Assembly (NCBI GenBank): GCA_031425695.1
Contig: JANPJV010000021.1
Span: 34,987 to 98,986, forward strand
Direction: 5' to 3'
DNA: 64,000 nt
Source: JANPJV01 sp031425695
GTDB taxonomy: Bacteria > Pseudomonadota > Gammaproteobacteria > Xanthomonadales > SZUA-5
Numbering within the stretch: position 1 is the first letter of the stretch; each line of letters opens with the position of its first letter. Below, one piece after another: positions 16,352 to 24,590 of this stretch. Made by a program: the position numbers and the translations under genes. The notes under the pieces are model-generated. The model searched no databases, had not been told where the DNA came from, and saw nothing but the letters and a program-made list of their open reading frames with translations.

Positions 16352-19300
16352 ATGCGCACATTGTTCGGCCTGTTGGCCCTGATTGTTTTCGCGCCTGCGT
16401 TTGGTCAGGTGTATCCACCGCCGAACGCACCACCTGCGTCGTCTGGGGCCCAGCCTTCCTTGCCGCCGCGATCGATCGAGGTGCCGGCCGCAGAGGTTCC
16501 GGACGTCCTGTCGGTCTGTCCTTCGGCGCAGAATCCCTTCCTGAACTGCGGCTTCGAAACCGGGGATTTTACCAGCTGGGTTGCGGTCGATATCGCCGGG
16601 CCATTCTTTGGCCTTTCCGTCCAGGGTCCTGGCGTATCGCCTGGATTCGGCTTTTTTGCGACGACCCCCACGCAGGGCACGCAAGTCGCTGCACACGGCT
16701 TCGACGGCGGCGGGCCGGGTAACATCCTGATTGCCCAGGACCTGACCCTGCCGGCCGGTACCACCGCAGTGGTCTTCGACTACCGCGCAGCCTGGGATAT
16801 GCAGAACTTCGGCGGCTCGACCCTCCCGCGCACTTTCCGGGTTGAGATCCAGCCAAGTGGTGGCGGTGCGCCGCTGCAGAGCACTACTTTGCTGACAGCG
16901 CCGCCGGGAACGTTTAACCCAGACACCGGTCCGCTGGTCGGCTCGGTGAGCGTGACGCCATTTGCTGGCATGGCCGTTCGTGTCGCTTTCATTTCCAATA
17001 TCCCGGAAAACTTCACAGGTCCCGGCTTTTTCCAGCTGGACAATGTGCGCACCGACTTCGTCGTGGGCGGCGTGGCTGAAGACGGTGACGTGACCCTCAC
17101 CGCGCCGTTCATCATCAACAGCTACTCGACCATCGCGAACGCTGGCGGTGTTGCTGCCGGCAGCACGACCTTCGACGTAGCCAGCGCCGCGGCGCTAGCA
17201 TTGCCGCCGTGCGGAGCGGGCTGCGCGAATTCCGGCGCGACCGGTGCCAATGGTTTTGGCACTCCATTGGAGGCCAATGACCTGCTGATGATCTACCAGC
17301 CCCAGGAACTGGCTGGCACCATCACGGTCGCCAACGATCCCACCTTCGGTACCGTGGTCGGCGCCGGATACGGGCAGGCGGGGTTGTACGAGTTCGTCTA
17401 TGTCGGCTCGGTCGCCGGCAACACCGTCACCATCGATACCTCTGCAGCCGGCGGCAACTGTACGGGGCTCAAGAAATCTTACGATTCCGGCGCGATGGTC
17501 ATCCGCGTGCCGCAGTTGCGCAACCTGGTGATCAGCTCTGGGGGTGTCCTGACCGCTCCAGCCTGGAATGGAGCGACTGGCGGTGTCGTCGTCGCCGACG
17601 TCCGTCCTGGCTTGGGCGCCAACTTTGCCGATGGCAACGTAGTCATCAATGGCACCGGTCGCATCGACGTTTCTGCGCTTGGGTTCCGCGGTGGCGTCAT
17701 CGACAACGTGACCTCGAATGCCATTGATCCCTACGTGGCTAACGACTGCGCCCTGGGCGGCCGCAAGGGCGAAAGCATTCTCGGTTTTGCCGGCACCAAC
17801 AATGGCGGCGTCTGCGGTTCTACCGCGGACAACAATGAGACCGGCGTGTATGACGCGACAGTGCAGCCGGGTTCCGGCGCATTTAACCGCGGCGCGATTG
17901 CCAACGGCGGCGGCGGCGGCAATGCGCACAATGCTGGCGGCGGTGGTGGTGCTAACGGTGGCGTACTGGCGTCTTGGACTGGTGCAGGCAATCCCGCGGC
18001 GGGCTTCGTGGCTGCCTGGAATCGTGACAACAATACTGCCGATCCATCCGATGCTCCAACGGTCACAGCCGCCAGCACCAGTTCGGGCGGTGGCAGAGGC
18101 GGGTATACGTTTGCAACAGCCGATCTTGATCCCGGATTGTTGTCACCCGGTTGCCTCGCATTCAACGACGGCTGCAACGGTGGCCAGAATTGGGGCGGTG
18201 ATTCCCGTCGCAACCGTGGCGGACTCGGTGCGCGCCCGTTGGATCCGCGTCCGATCGGCACCGATACGGTCGACCGCCTATACTTTGGTGGTGGCGGTGG
18301 TGCCGGTGACGGCAACAACAATGCAAATGCCAACGGCGCCAGCGGTGGCGGCGTGGTCTACCTCATCGCCCAGCGTCTGGTGACCGACAATGGCGGTCCG
18401 ACATCACTCATCCGCGCCAATGGCGCAACGGCTCCCAATACCGTCGGCGGCGGCAACGATGCCCCGGGCGGCGGTGGTGCCGGCGGCAGCGTGGTGTTGC
18501 TGATCGCAAACGAAATCGAAAACCAGATCGGCATCGATGCAGTGGGTGGCAACGGCGGCAACCAGGTCATCGGAGGCAATGAATCCGAAGGGCCGGGCGG
18601 TGGCGGCGGTGGCGGCGTAATCGCGGTCAGCCTCGGCTTCGGCATTCCTCAGAACAGCGTGGGCGGCGGCGCCAACGGCATTACCAACAGCGCCGGCGTC
18701 AATCCGCAATTCCCGCCGAACGGCGCGACCTCAGGCGGCGTCGGCACCATCACCACGGCTCCCGCCCGCAACAGTGAGCCGCTGCTGTGCATGCAGACCA
18801 CTTCCGGCGCGTTCACCACGCCCGTCACCAATGGATACTTCAAGGCGACGCGCCAGAACGGAGCGCTCAAGGTCGATTTCGCGACGAGCGCCGAAGTCGG
18901 AAATCTCGGCTTCCAACTGCATGGCGAACGCGGCGGAGTGCGTACCCCGATCGGTACCATGATTGCCAGCCGCGTGATCGATTCGGCGTTGGCGCAGGAT
19001 TACAGCGTGAACGTTGCCGATAGCGGTTATGACCGGCTTTACCTGGCCGACATCGGCATCACCGGCAAGCAGGCGTTACGCGGTCCGTTCGAGGTCGACG
19101 TTGCCTATGGTTCGCCGGCTCAGGCGCCACTGTACAACTGGTCGACTGCGCGCAACGAGCTCACGCAATACCTGACCCAGCGGGGTGGCAGTGCCCAGTC
19201 GGCCTACCTGCGCGTTGCCGAGCGCGGCATGCAACGGGTCAGCCACGAGGCCTTGGTGGCAGCAGGAATCGACCTGTCTGGAACTCCGGCAGCGGAGCTC

Positions 19301-21289
19301 GCGGTCATTGGACGCGCGGGCCCGGTGAAGCGGCTCGTACGCGGCAACGCCGTTTTCGGCGCCGGATCGGTCATCGAGTTCTACGGCGATCCGACCCCCG
19401 ACCTTTACGCGCGCACGGAGACCTATGTGCTCCGTCGTGATGCCGCGGCGGCGCGCGAAATGCCGAGCGTCCGTCCTCCGTCCCTGCCTGCCGGCAGCGT
19501 CGCCAGTCAGGTGGCCAAGGTAAAGGTCGCTCCGCAGAGCAATTACAGTTTCTCCTCACCCATCGGCGATCCCTGGTACGCGTCACGAATCATCGCCAAT
19601 AGCGGTCCAGGCGCGGCTGATTTTGCGATCGATGCCAGTGGAGCGGTGTCAGCCAGCGGCGTGCTGCGCGTCAGTCTCTGGGGTGGTCTCGATTTTCCAG
19701 ATGGGGCCCTGCCGGATCACCATGTGCGTGTGCTGCTGAATGGTGCCGTCGTTGCGACGCGCCGGTTCGACGGGCTCACGCCCTGGAATTTCGAGATCCC
19801 GGTGTCGAACATTGTGGCTGGCGGCAACACGCTGCGCATCGAGTTGCCGCGTGATACCGGTAACGCTGCGGACCTCGTGCACCTGGAATCGATTGAGCTT
19901 GAGTTCCCGAAGGTTCCCGCAATCACCGGCGGGCGCCTGTTTACGGACGGGCTGCGCTCGACCGACAGCGTCAGTGACGGCATCTTTGCCGATGGCAGCG
20001 GCGATGCGCCGGTTGGGCTGCCGGTGGGCTCGATAGCCCGTGTGACCGTACCCGGGCTCGGTACGACCACCCGTGCGTTCCGCATCGACGGCGACAGTCC
20101 GACCGAGTTGCAGCTCTCGCCCAATCGCGCGATCCCGGCAGCTTCTATCAGTGCAGCGAGCGAATTGTGGGTCTCGGATGCAGCGGCGATGTTCGCGCCG
20201 ACGCTGGCGCCGGCACCGCAGCCTGTCAGTTTCCCCTCTGAAGATGCCAGCTACTGGGTCCTTACCCATGGCCTGTTCCAGTCCGATCTCGGTGCATTGT
20301 TGGCGCACCGTCAGTCACAGGGGCTGGATACCGCCATGGTGGATGTCGAGCAGATCTATCTGGCCTACAGCGGCGGCAACCCTGATCCGCGTGCGATCTC
20401 CCGTTTCATCAGCGAGCACGCGGCTCCACTGGGTGCGCGGTACTTGGTGCTGGTCGGCGGCGATACCAGTGATGCGCCCGGCTATTTGAATTCGGGCTCG
20501 ATCAGCTTCCTGCCGGCGCCGTACGCACGCACCAATGAGATCGTCGCTTACGCACCGGCAGATCCGCTCTACGGCGACCTCACCGGTGATTCGATCCCCG
20601 AGATCGCGGTGGGCCGCCTGCCGGTTCGTACCCACGCCGAAGCGCTCGAAGCGGTTCGCAAGATCATCGCCTACGAGACACAGCCGGCAACCTCGCGAAT
20701 GATGCTGGTCGCTGGCGCACAGGACACCAACCAGCAGCTCAACTTCGCGCAGGCCGCGACAAATCTCGGATCGGCGATGCCATCCGTTTGGGATCTGACT
20801 GAGGTGTATTCAGACGCGCTCGGCACGCCAGCGGCTCAGGCCGCAATCGTGAGCGGATTCAACGCCGGACAGAGCCTGATCAGTTACACCGGCCACTCGA
20901 GCCCGACGCGCTGGGGCTTCGAGCAGCTGCTGAACAGTGCTCAGATTGGTTCCCTGCCGGAAAATGGCAACCAGCCAATCGTCATGCAGTTCGGTTGCTG
21001 GACGACGTACTTTGTGTCCCCCACCGCGAACACCATGGGGCATGCATTGATGCTGAGTCCGCTGCGTGGTGCGTCGGCAGTCCTTGGATCCACGGTTTTG
21101 CTCGATCAGCCGAGCCACGACGCCATGGCGGCTGCGATCGCCGGACGCCTCACGCCAGGGACCCGCCTTGGGGATGCCGTGCAGGGCGCCAAACGCCAGA
21201 TCGCCAACGACACGCAAAACGTGCTGGGCGGGATGGAAGTGTTCGTCGGCATCAGCCTGCTTGGAGATCCGGCCCAGCCGATTCGCTGA
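16352..21289 (+). CDS. large secreted gingipain-type cysteine protease (peptidase C25 domain)
   Basis: A 1645-residue exported protein. A signal peptide (MRTLFGLLALIVFAPAFG, cleaved near residue 19) is followed by a proline-rich stretch, a beta-sandwich-like part (about 60-230), a long region very rich in glycine and asparagine (about 510-790), and further beta-rich segments. The C-terminal domain (about 1300-1645) is C25-like: HGLFQSDLGALLAHRQ, LVGGDTSDAP, EIAVGRLPVRT, SYTGHSSPTRWG with H1515, and QFGCWTTYF with C1549. The His-Cys spacing of 34 is close to that in gingipains. I chose ATG 16352, preceded by GAAGAGAA. It is monocistronic between polysaccharide operons. Function is inferred as surface or extracellular proteolysis. 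Confidence 0.88.
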   Translation: MRTLFGLLALIVFAPAFGQVYPPPNAPPASSGAQPSLPPRSIEVPAAEVPDVLSVCPSAQNPFLNCGFETGDFTSWVAVDIAGPFFGLSVQGPGVSPGFGFFATTPTQGTQVAAHGFDGGGPGNILIAQDLTLPAGTTAVVFDYRAAWDMQNFGGSTLPRTFRVEIQPSGGGAPLQSTTLLTAPPGTFNPDTGPLVGSVSVTPFAGMAVRVAFISNIPENFTGPGFFQLDNVRTDFVVGGVAEDGDVTLTAPFIINSYSTIANAGGVAAGSTTFDVASAAALALPPCGAGCANSGATGANGFGTPLEANDLLMIYQPQELAGTITVANDPTFGTVVGAGYGQAGLYEFVYVGSVAGNTVTIDTSAAGGNCTGLKKSYDSGAMVIRVPQLRNLVISSGGVLTAPAWNGATGGVVVADVRPGLGANFADGNVVINGTGRIDVSALGFRGGVIDNVTSNAIDPYVANDCALGGRKGESILGFAGTNNGGVCGSTADNNETGVYDATVQPGSGAFNRGAIANGGGGGNAHNAGGGGGANGGVLASWTGAGNPAAGFVAAWNRDNNTADPSDAPTVTAASTSSGGGRGGYTFATADLDPGLLSPGCLAFNDGCNGGQNWGGDSRRNRGGLGARPLDPRPIGTDTVDRLYFGGGGGAGDGNNNANANGASGGGVVYLIAQRLVTDNGGPTSLIRANGATAPNTVGGGNDAPGGGGAGGSVVLLIANEIENQIGIDAVGGNGGNQVIGGNESEGPGGGGGGGVIAVSLGFGIPQNSVGGGANGITNSAGVNPQFPPNGATSGGVGTITTAPARNSEPLLCMQTTSGAFTTPVTNGYFKATRQNGALKVDFATSAEVGNLGFQLHGERGGVRTPIGTMIASRVIDSALAQDYSVNVADSGYDRLYLADIGITGKQALRGPFEVDVAYGSPAQAPLYNWSTARNELTQYLTQRGGSAQSAYLRVAERGMQRVSHEALVAAGIDLSGTPAAELAVIGRAGPVKRLVRGNAVFGAGSVIEFYGDPTPDLYARTETYVLRRDAAAAREMPSVRPPSLPAGSVASQVAKVKVAPQSNYSFSSPIGDPWYASRIIANSGPGAADFAIDASGAVSASGVLRVSLWGGLDFPDGALPDHHVRVLLNGAVVATRRFDGLTPWNFEIPVSNIVAGGNTLRIELPRDTGNAADLVHLESIELEFPKVPAITGGRLFTDGLRSTDSVSDGIFADGSGDAPVGLPVGSIARVTVPGLGTTTRAFRIDGDSPTELQLSPNRAIPAASISAASELWVSDAAAMFAPTLAPAPQPVSFPSEDASYWVLTHGLFQSDLGALLAHRQSQGLDTAMVDVEQIYLAYSGGNPDPRAISRFISEHAAPLGARYLVLVGGDTSDAPGYLNSGSISFLPAPYARTNEIVAYAPADPLYGDLTGDSIPEIAVGRLPVRTHAEALEAVRKIIAYETQPATSRMMLVAGAQDTNQQLNFAQAATNLGSAMPSVWDLTEVYSDALGTPAAQAAIVSGFNAGQSLISYTGHSSPTRWGFEQLLNSAQIGSLPENGNQPIVMQFGCWTTYFVSPTANTMGHALMLSPLRGASAVLGSTVLLDQPSHDAMAAAIAGRLTPGTRLGDAVQGAKRQIANDTQNVLGGMEVFVGISLLGDPAQPIR

Positions 21290-21307
21290 TACAGTTCCAC
21301 GCAAGTC

Positions 21308-21343
21308 AAAGAGGGCGGCGCGCAAGCGCCGCCCTCTTTTTTT
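21308..21343 (+). terminator. rho-independent terminator after the C25 protease gene
   Basis: A perfect 11-bp GC-rich stem (21311-21321 with 21326-21336) closed by a GCAA tetraloop. AAA before it pairs with the start of a run of seven T (21337-21343). It begins 18 nt after the protease stop and should end that transcript before the next operon. Confidence 0.93.
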
Positions 21344-21525
21344 GGCAGAGCAGCCGAGCGGCCCAAGACGAATCCCGGGGCCGGCAGCAATGGTCTGCAG
21401 CGCCGGACGCGGCAACGCGCTGTGCCCCGGTCCTCCGAGATGCAGTCGCTTTGTTATCCTGAGGCGTGGGCCTTGGCTGCGATGCCAGCGTCTACGCCCG
21501 ACCTCAACCTGCCCGACGGAGCCCC

Positions 21526-22632
21526 ATGCTCGTACCGTTCAACGACCTCCGCCGGGCATTTGATCGACAGCAACCGGCGCTGGAGGCCGCGGCGCTCGCC
21601 GTTCTTCGCAGCGGTTGGTATGTGATGGGCGAAAAGGGGCGCACTTTCGAGCACGATTTTGCGAGTTGGTGCGGGGTGGCGGACTGCATCGGCGTCGCCA
21701 ACGGAACCGATGCCCTGCAATTGGCGCTGAGCGCGGTCGATGCCGGACCGGGCAAGTCGGTGGCGTGTGTCGCCAACGCTGGCTCGTACGCTCCAATAGC
21801 CATCTTTGCCGCTGGCGCGCAGCCACGGTTCGTCGACATCGATGAGGAGCGACTGTTGATCGATGTTGACGCCGCACTCGCCGCACTGGACGAGCGACCC
21901 GCAGCGCTCATCATCACCCATCTGTACGGGCGGCTTGCGCCGGTAGAGCGCATTTGCGAACGAGCGGCGGAGCTCGGCATTCCCGTGATCGAAGACTGCG
22001 CGCAGGCGCACGGCGCAGAACGTGCCGGCCGCAAAGCCGGGAGCTTCGGCTCGATTGCTTGCTTCAGTTTCTATCCGACCAAGAACCTGGGCGCGCTCGG
22101 CGATGGTGGTGCTTGCGTCACCAATGACCCAGAACTGGCAGCGCGATTGGCGCAATTGAAGCAGTACGGGTGGACCGAGAAGTACCGTATTGGCCGCGCA
22201 GGCGGTCGCAATTCCCGCCTGGACGAATTGCAGGCAGCCCTGCTTTCCTGCCGCTTGCCGCACCTGGCCGATGACAATCGGCGGCGTCGCGAGATTGCTC
22301 GACGTTACCTCGCCGGGATCCGTCATCCACTGGTGAACCTGTGCGCTCTCGACGATGCCGATGTCGCCCACCTTTTCGTCATCCGCTGCCCGCTGCGCGC
22401 GCAGTTGATCGCCCACCTGCGCAGCCGCGGCATCGGCTGTGATGTGCACTACCCGATCCCCGATCACCAGCAGCCGGCCTGGGTTGGTCTCTGGCCTGAT
22501 TGCCGGTTGCCGGTAACCGAGCGCGCGGCTGCCGAGGTGCTTTCGCTGCCTTGCTTCCCGGAATTGACCGATGCCGAGGTCGACGAGGTCATCGAGGCAG
22601 TCAACGCCTTTCCGGGCGACGCCGGGGCATGA
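21526..22632 (+). CDS. DegT/DnrJ/EryC1-type sugar aminotransferase (FdtB/QdtB/WxcK-like)
   Basis: A 368-residue PLP-dependent aminotransferase that would add an amino group to C3 of a dTDP-3-keto-6-deoxyhexose. Seen: VPFNDLRRAF, GVANGTDALQLALSA, VIEDCAQAHGAERAGRKAG, FSFYPTKNLGALGDGG (Schiff-base Lys), and YGWTEKY...GRNSRLDELQAALL. I chose ATG 21526, with GGAG 5-8 nt upstream. The following genes are a GT2 and a WxcM-like isomerase/acetyltransferase, the same trio as Xanthomonas wxcKLM, so the product is probably dTDP-Fuc3NAc or dTDP-Qui3NAc. rmlA/rmlB are not in the window. Confidence 0.88.
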   Translation: MLVPFNDLRRAFDRQQPALEAAALAVLRSGWYVMGEKGRTFEHDFASWCGVADCIGVANGTDALQLALSAVDAGPGKSVACVANAGSYAPIAIFAAGAQPRFVDIDEERLLIDVDAALAALDERPAALIITHLYGRLAPVERICERAAELGIPVIEDCAQAHGAERAGRKAGSFGSIACFSFYPTKNLGALGDGGACVTNDPELAARLAQLKQYGWTEKYRIGRAGGRNSRLDELQAALLSCRLPHLADDNRRRREIARRYLAGIRHPLVNLCALDDADVAHLFVIRCPLRAQLIAHLRSRGIGCDVHYPIPDHQQPAWVGLWPDCRLPVTERAAAEVLSLPCFPELTDAEVDEVIEAVNAFPGDAGA

Positions 22633-23558
22633 AGTTTGCGCTGATCATTCCGGTCTATCGCAATGAGCAGAACCTGGCTGAGCTGCTCCCGGCGGTTGCC
22701 GCGATTGCGGCAGCAACGCCAGGCGAGTTCGAATGTGTGTTCGTGGTCGACGGCAGTCCGGACGGGTGCTGGGAGAAGCTCAATGGAGCGCTCGGCGGGG
22801 CAGGCTTTCGTTCCAGGCTGCTGCTGCTGTCGCGCAATTTCGGTTCGTTTGCCGCAATCCGCGCGGGCCTGAGGGCAGTGTCGGCGGACTATTACGCCAT
22901 GATGGCGGCCGATCTGCAGGAGCCGCCGGAACTGATCCTCGGCTTTTTCGAACGTTTGCGAACGAACGCGGTCGACGTCGTCATCGGTTGTCGTGACGGA
23001 CGCGAGGATCCGCTGCCCTCCAAGTTCGCAGCCAACCTGTTTTGGTCGCTGTATCGGCGGCTGGTGCAACCCGAGATGCCGGTCGGCGGATTTGATCTGT
23101 TCGGTTGCAACGTGGCGTTCCGCGACCACTTGTTGACCCTGACCGAAGTGCGCAGCGCGCTGGTCGGGCAGGTGCTATGGCTCGGCTTCCGCCGCGAGCA
23201 GATTCCCTATCAGCGGCGGCGCCGCGAGCTAGGCCGCAGTGCCTGGACTTTCTCCAAGAAGCTGAGTTATTTGCAGGACAGCATTTTCGCTTTCACCGAT
23301 CTTCCCATCCGCATGCTGCTGGCCTGCGGCATGCTCGGAATCGCGGTCTCGCTGCTGATGGGCGGCATGGTGGTCGCGGCGCGCATCAGCGGGGCGATCG
23401 ATGTCCCCGGCTATGCGGCCACTGTGCTGGTGATCCTCTTCTTCGCGGCGGTCAACTTGTTCGGGCTCGGCGTCGTCGGTTCCTATGCATGGCGCGCCTA
23501 TGAAAACACCAAGCACCGCCCTGAGTCGGTGGTCTTGAGCACCAGGAGCTTCCCGTGA
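22629..23558 (+). CDS. glycosyltransferase, GT2 family, with two C-terminal membrane helices (WxcL/GtrB-like)
   Basis: A 309-residue enzyme: FALIIPVYRNEQNLAELL, CVFVVDGSPDGCW, LLLSRNFGSFAAIRAGL, and MAADLQEPPELIL (DxQ in place of the more usual DxD) near residue 97. Two hydrophobic helices occupy about 225-295. It shares ATGA with the aminotransferase and GTGA with the WxcM-like gene, so the three are translated together. It probably loads or transfers the acetamido sugar made by its neighbours; whether the acceptor is a polyprenyl phosphate or a glycan is open. Confidence 0.82.
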   Translation: MKFALIIPVYRNEQNLAELLPAVAAIAAATPGEFECVFVVDGSPDGCWEKLNGALGGAGFRSRLLLLSRNFGSFAAIRAGLRAVSADYYAMMAADLQEPPELILGFFERLRTNAVDVVIGCRDGREDPLPSKFAANLFWSLYRRLVQPEMPVGGFDLFGCNVAFRDHLLTLTEVRSALVGQVLWLGFRREQIPYQRRRRELGRSAWTFSKKLSYLQDSIFAFTDLPIRMLLACGMLGIAVSLLMGGMVVAARISGAIDVPGYAATVLVILFFAAVNLFGLGVVGSYAWRAYENTKHRPESVVLSTRSFP

Positions 23559-24511
23559 GTGACACCAAGCCTGCGGCCGGCTTCTACGTCCATCCGCAGG
23601 GCCTCTGCGAGTCTTCCCAAGTAGGCGCCGGTTCGCGCATCTGGGCCTTCGCCCATGTGCTGCCCGGCGCGCGGATTGGCCGCGAATGCAATATCTGCGA
23701 CCAGGTCTTCATCGAGAATGACGTGGTGCTTGGCGATCGCGTCACCGTGAAATGTGGGGTGCAGCTATGGGATGGGCTGCGAATCGCGGACGATGTTTTC
23801 ATCGGACCGAATGCCACCTTCACCAACGATCGCTTCCCACGCAGCAAGCAGTACCCGCAGGCCTTCCCGACCACGGAAGTTGGCAAGGGGGCTTCGATCG
23901 GCGCGAACGCGACCATCCTCCCGGGCTTGAAGATCGGGGCGGGCGCGATGGTCGGCGCCGGGGCGGTGGTGCTGAACGATGTTCCGGCGCTGGCGATCGT
24001 GGTCGGCAACCCGGCGAAAATCGTCGGCTACGTCGGCACGCTCAAGGCACCGGAAGGCGCGCGGCCAGCGATGATTCCCACCCAGCCCGGGTCGTATCCC
24101 ACCCAGATACCGGGTGTCAGCCTGCATCGCTTGCCCCAGTTCCAGGACATGCGTGGACGGCTGTGTGTCGGCGAGTTCGACCAGAACGTCCCGTTCCCGG
24201 TCGAACGGTTCTTCATGGTCTACGGCGTTCCCAGTGCGGAAGTCCGTGGCGAACATGCGCACCGGCGCTGCCACCAGTTTCTGATCGCTGCGCGTGGCTC
24301 CTTGAGCGTGGTCGCCGACAACGGCCATGCGCGTGAAGAATTTCTGCTCGACGATCCTTCCCTCGCCGTGCACCTGCCGCCCGGCATCTGGGGCGTCCAG
24401 TACCGCTATTCGACGGATGCACTGCTGCTGGTGTTCGCCAGTCATCACTACGACGCCAACGATTACATCCGCGACTACAGCCAGTTTCTGAGCGAGCTGG
24501 CAGCCACTTGA
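23555..24511 (+). CDS. bifunctional N-acetyltransferase / sugar 3,4-ketoisomerase (WxcM/FdtD-like)
   Basis: A 318-residue fusion. The first half (about 10-160) is a left-handed beta-helix acyltransferase with hexapeptide repeats (VGAGSRIWAFAHVLPGARIG, GASIGANATILPGLKIGAGA). The second half (about 180-315) is a cupin of the FdtA/QdtA group: LHRLPQFQDMRGRLCVGEF, PVERFFMVYGVPSAEVRGEH with the conserved H-x-H region, and HLPPGIWGVQYRYS. Together they isomerise dTDP-4-keto-6-deoxyglucose to the 3-keto form and acetylate the amine put on by the upstream aminotransferase. WxcM of Xanthomonas has this architecture. GTG start shared with the preceding stop. Confidence 0.9.
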   Translation: MSDTKPAAGFYVHPQGLCESSQVGAGSRIWAFAHVLPGARIGRECNICDQVFIENDVVLGDRVTVKCGVQLWDGLRIADDVFIGPNATFTNDRFPRSKQYPQAFPTTEVGKGASIGANATILPGLKIGAGAMVGAGAVVLNDVPALAIVVGNPAKIVGYVGTLKAPEGARPAMIPTQPGSYPTQIPGVSLHRLPQFQDMRGRLCVGEFDQNVPFPVERFFMVYGVPSAEVRGEHAHRRCHQFLIAARGSLSVVADNGHAREEFLLDDPSLAVHLPPGIWGVQYRYSTDALLLVFASHHYDANDYIRDYSQFLSELAAT

Positions 24512-24590
24512 TCACGCCGCGGCGCTGTTGACGAGCGCATGCACGGGCTCGGCCGAGTGCGCAAAACTCGTCAGCCAGTAGACTCATCGA

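Noticed and set aside
17731..18333. Proline-rich minus-strand frame
   Set aside because: It is the mirror of the Gly/Asn-rich repeats of the C25 protease gene.
17890..18720. Gly-rich repeats as possible CRISPR or tandem DNA repeats
   Set aside because: The GGC/GGT-rich stretch is irregular at DNA level with no fixed period; it encodes a low-complexity protein segment.
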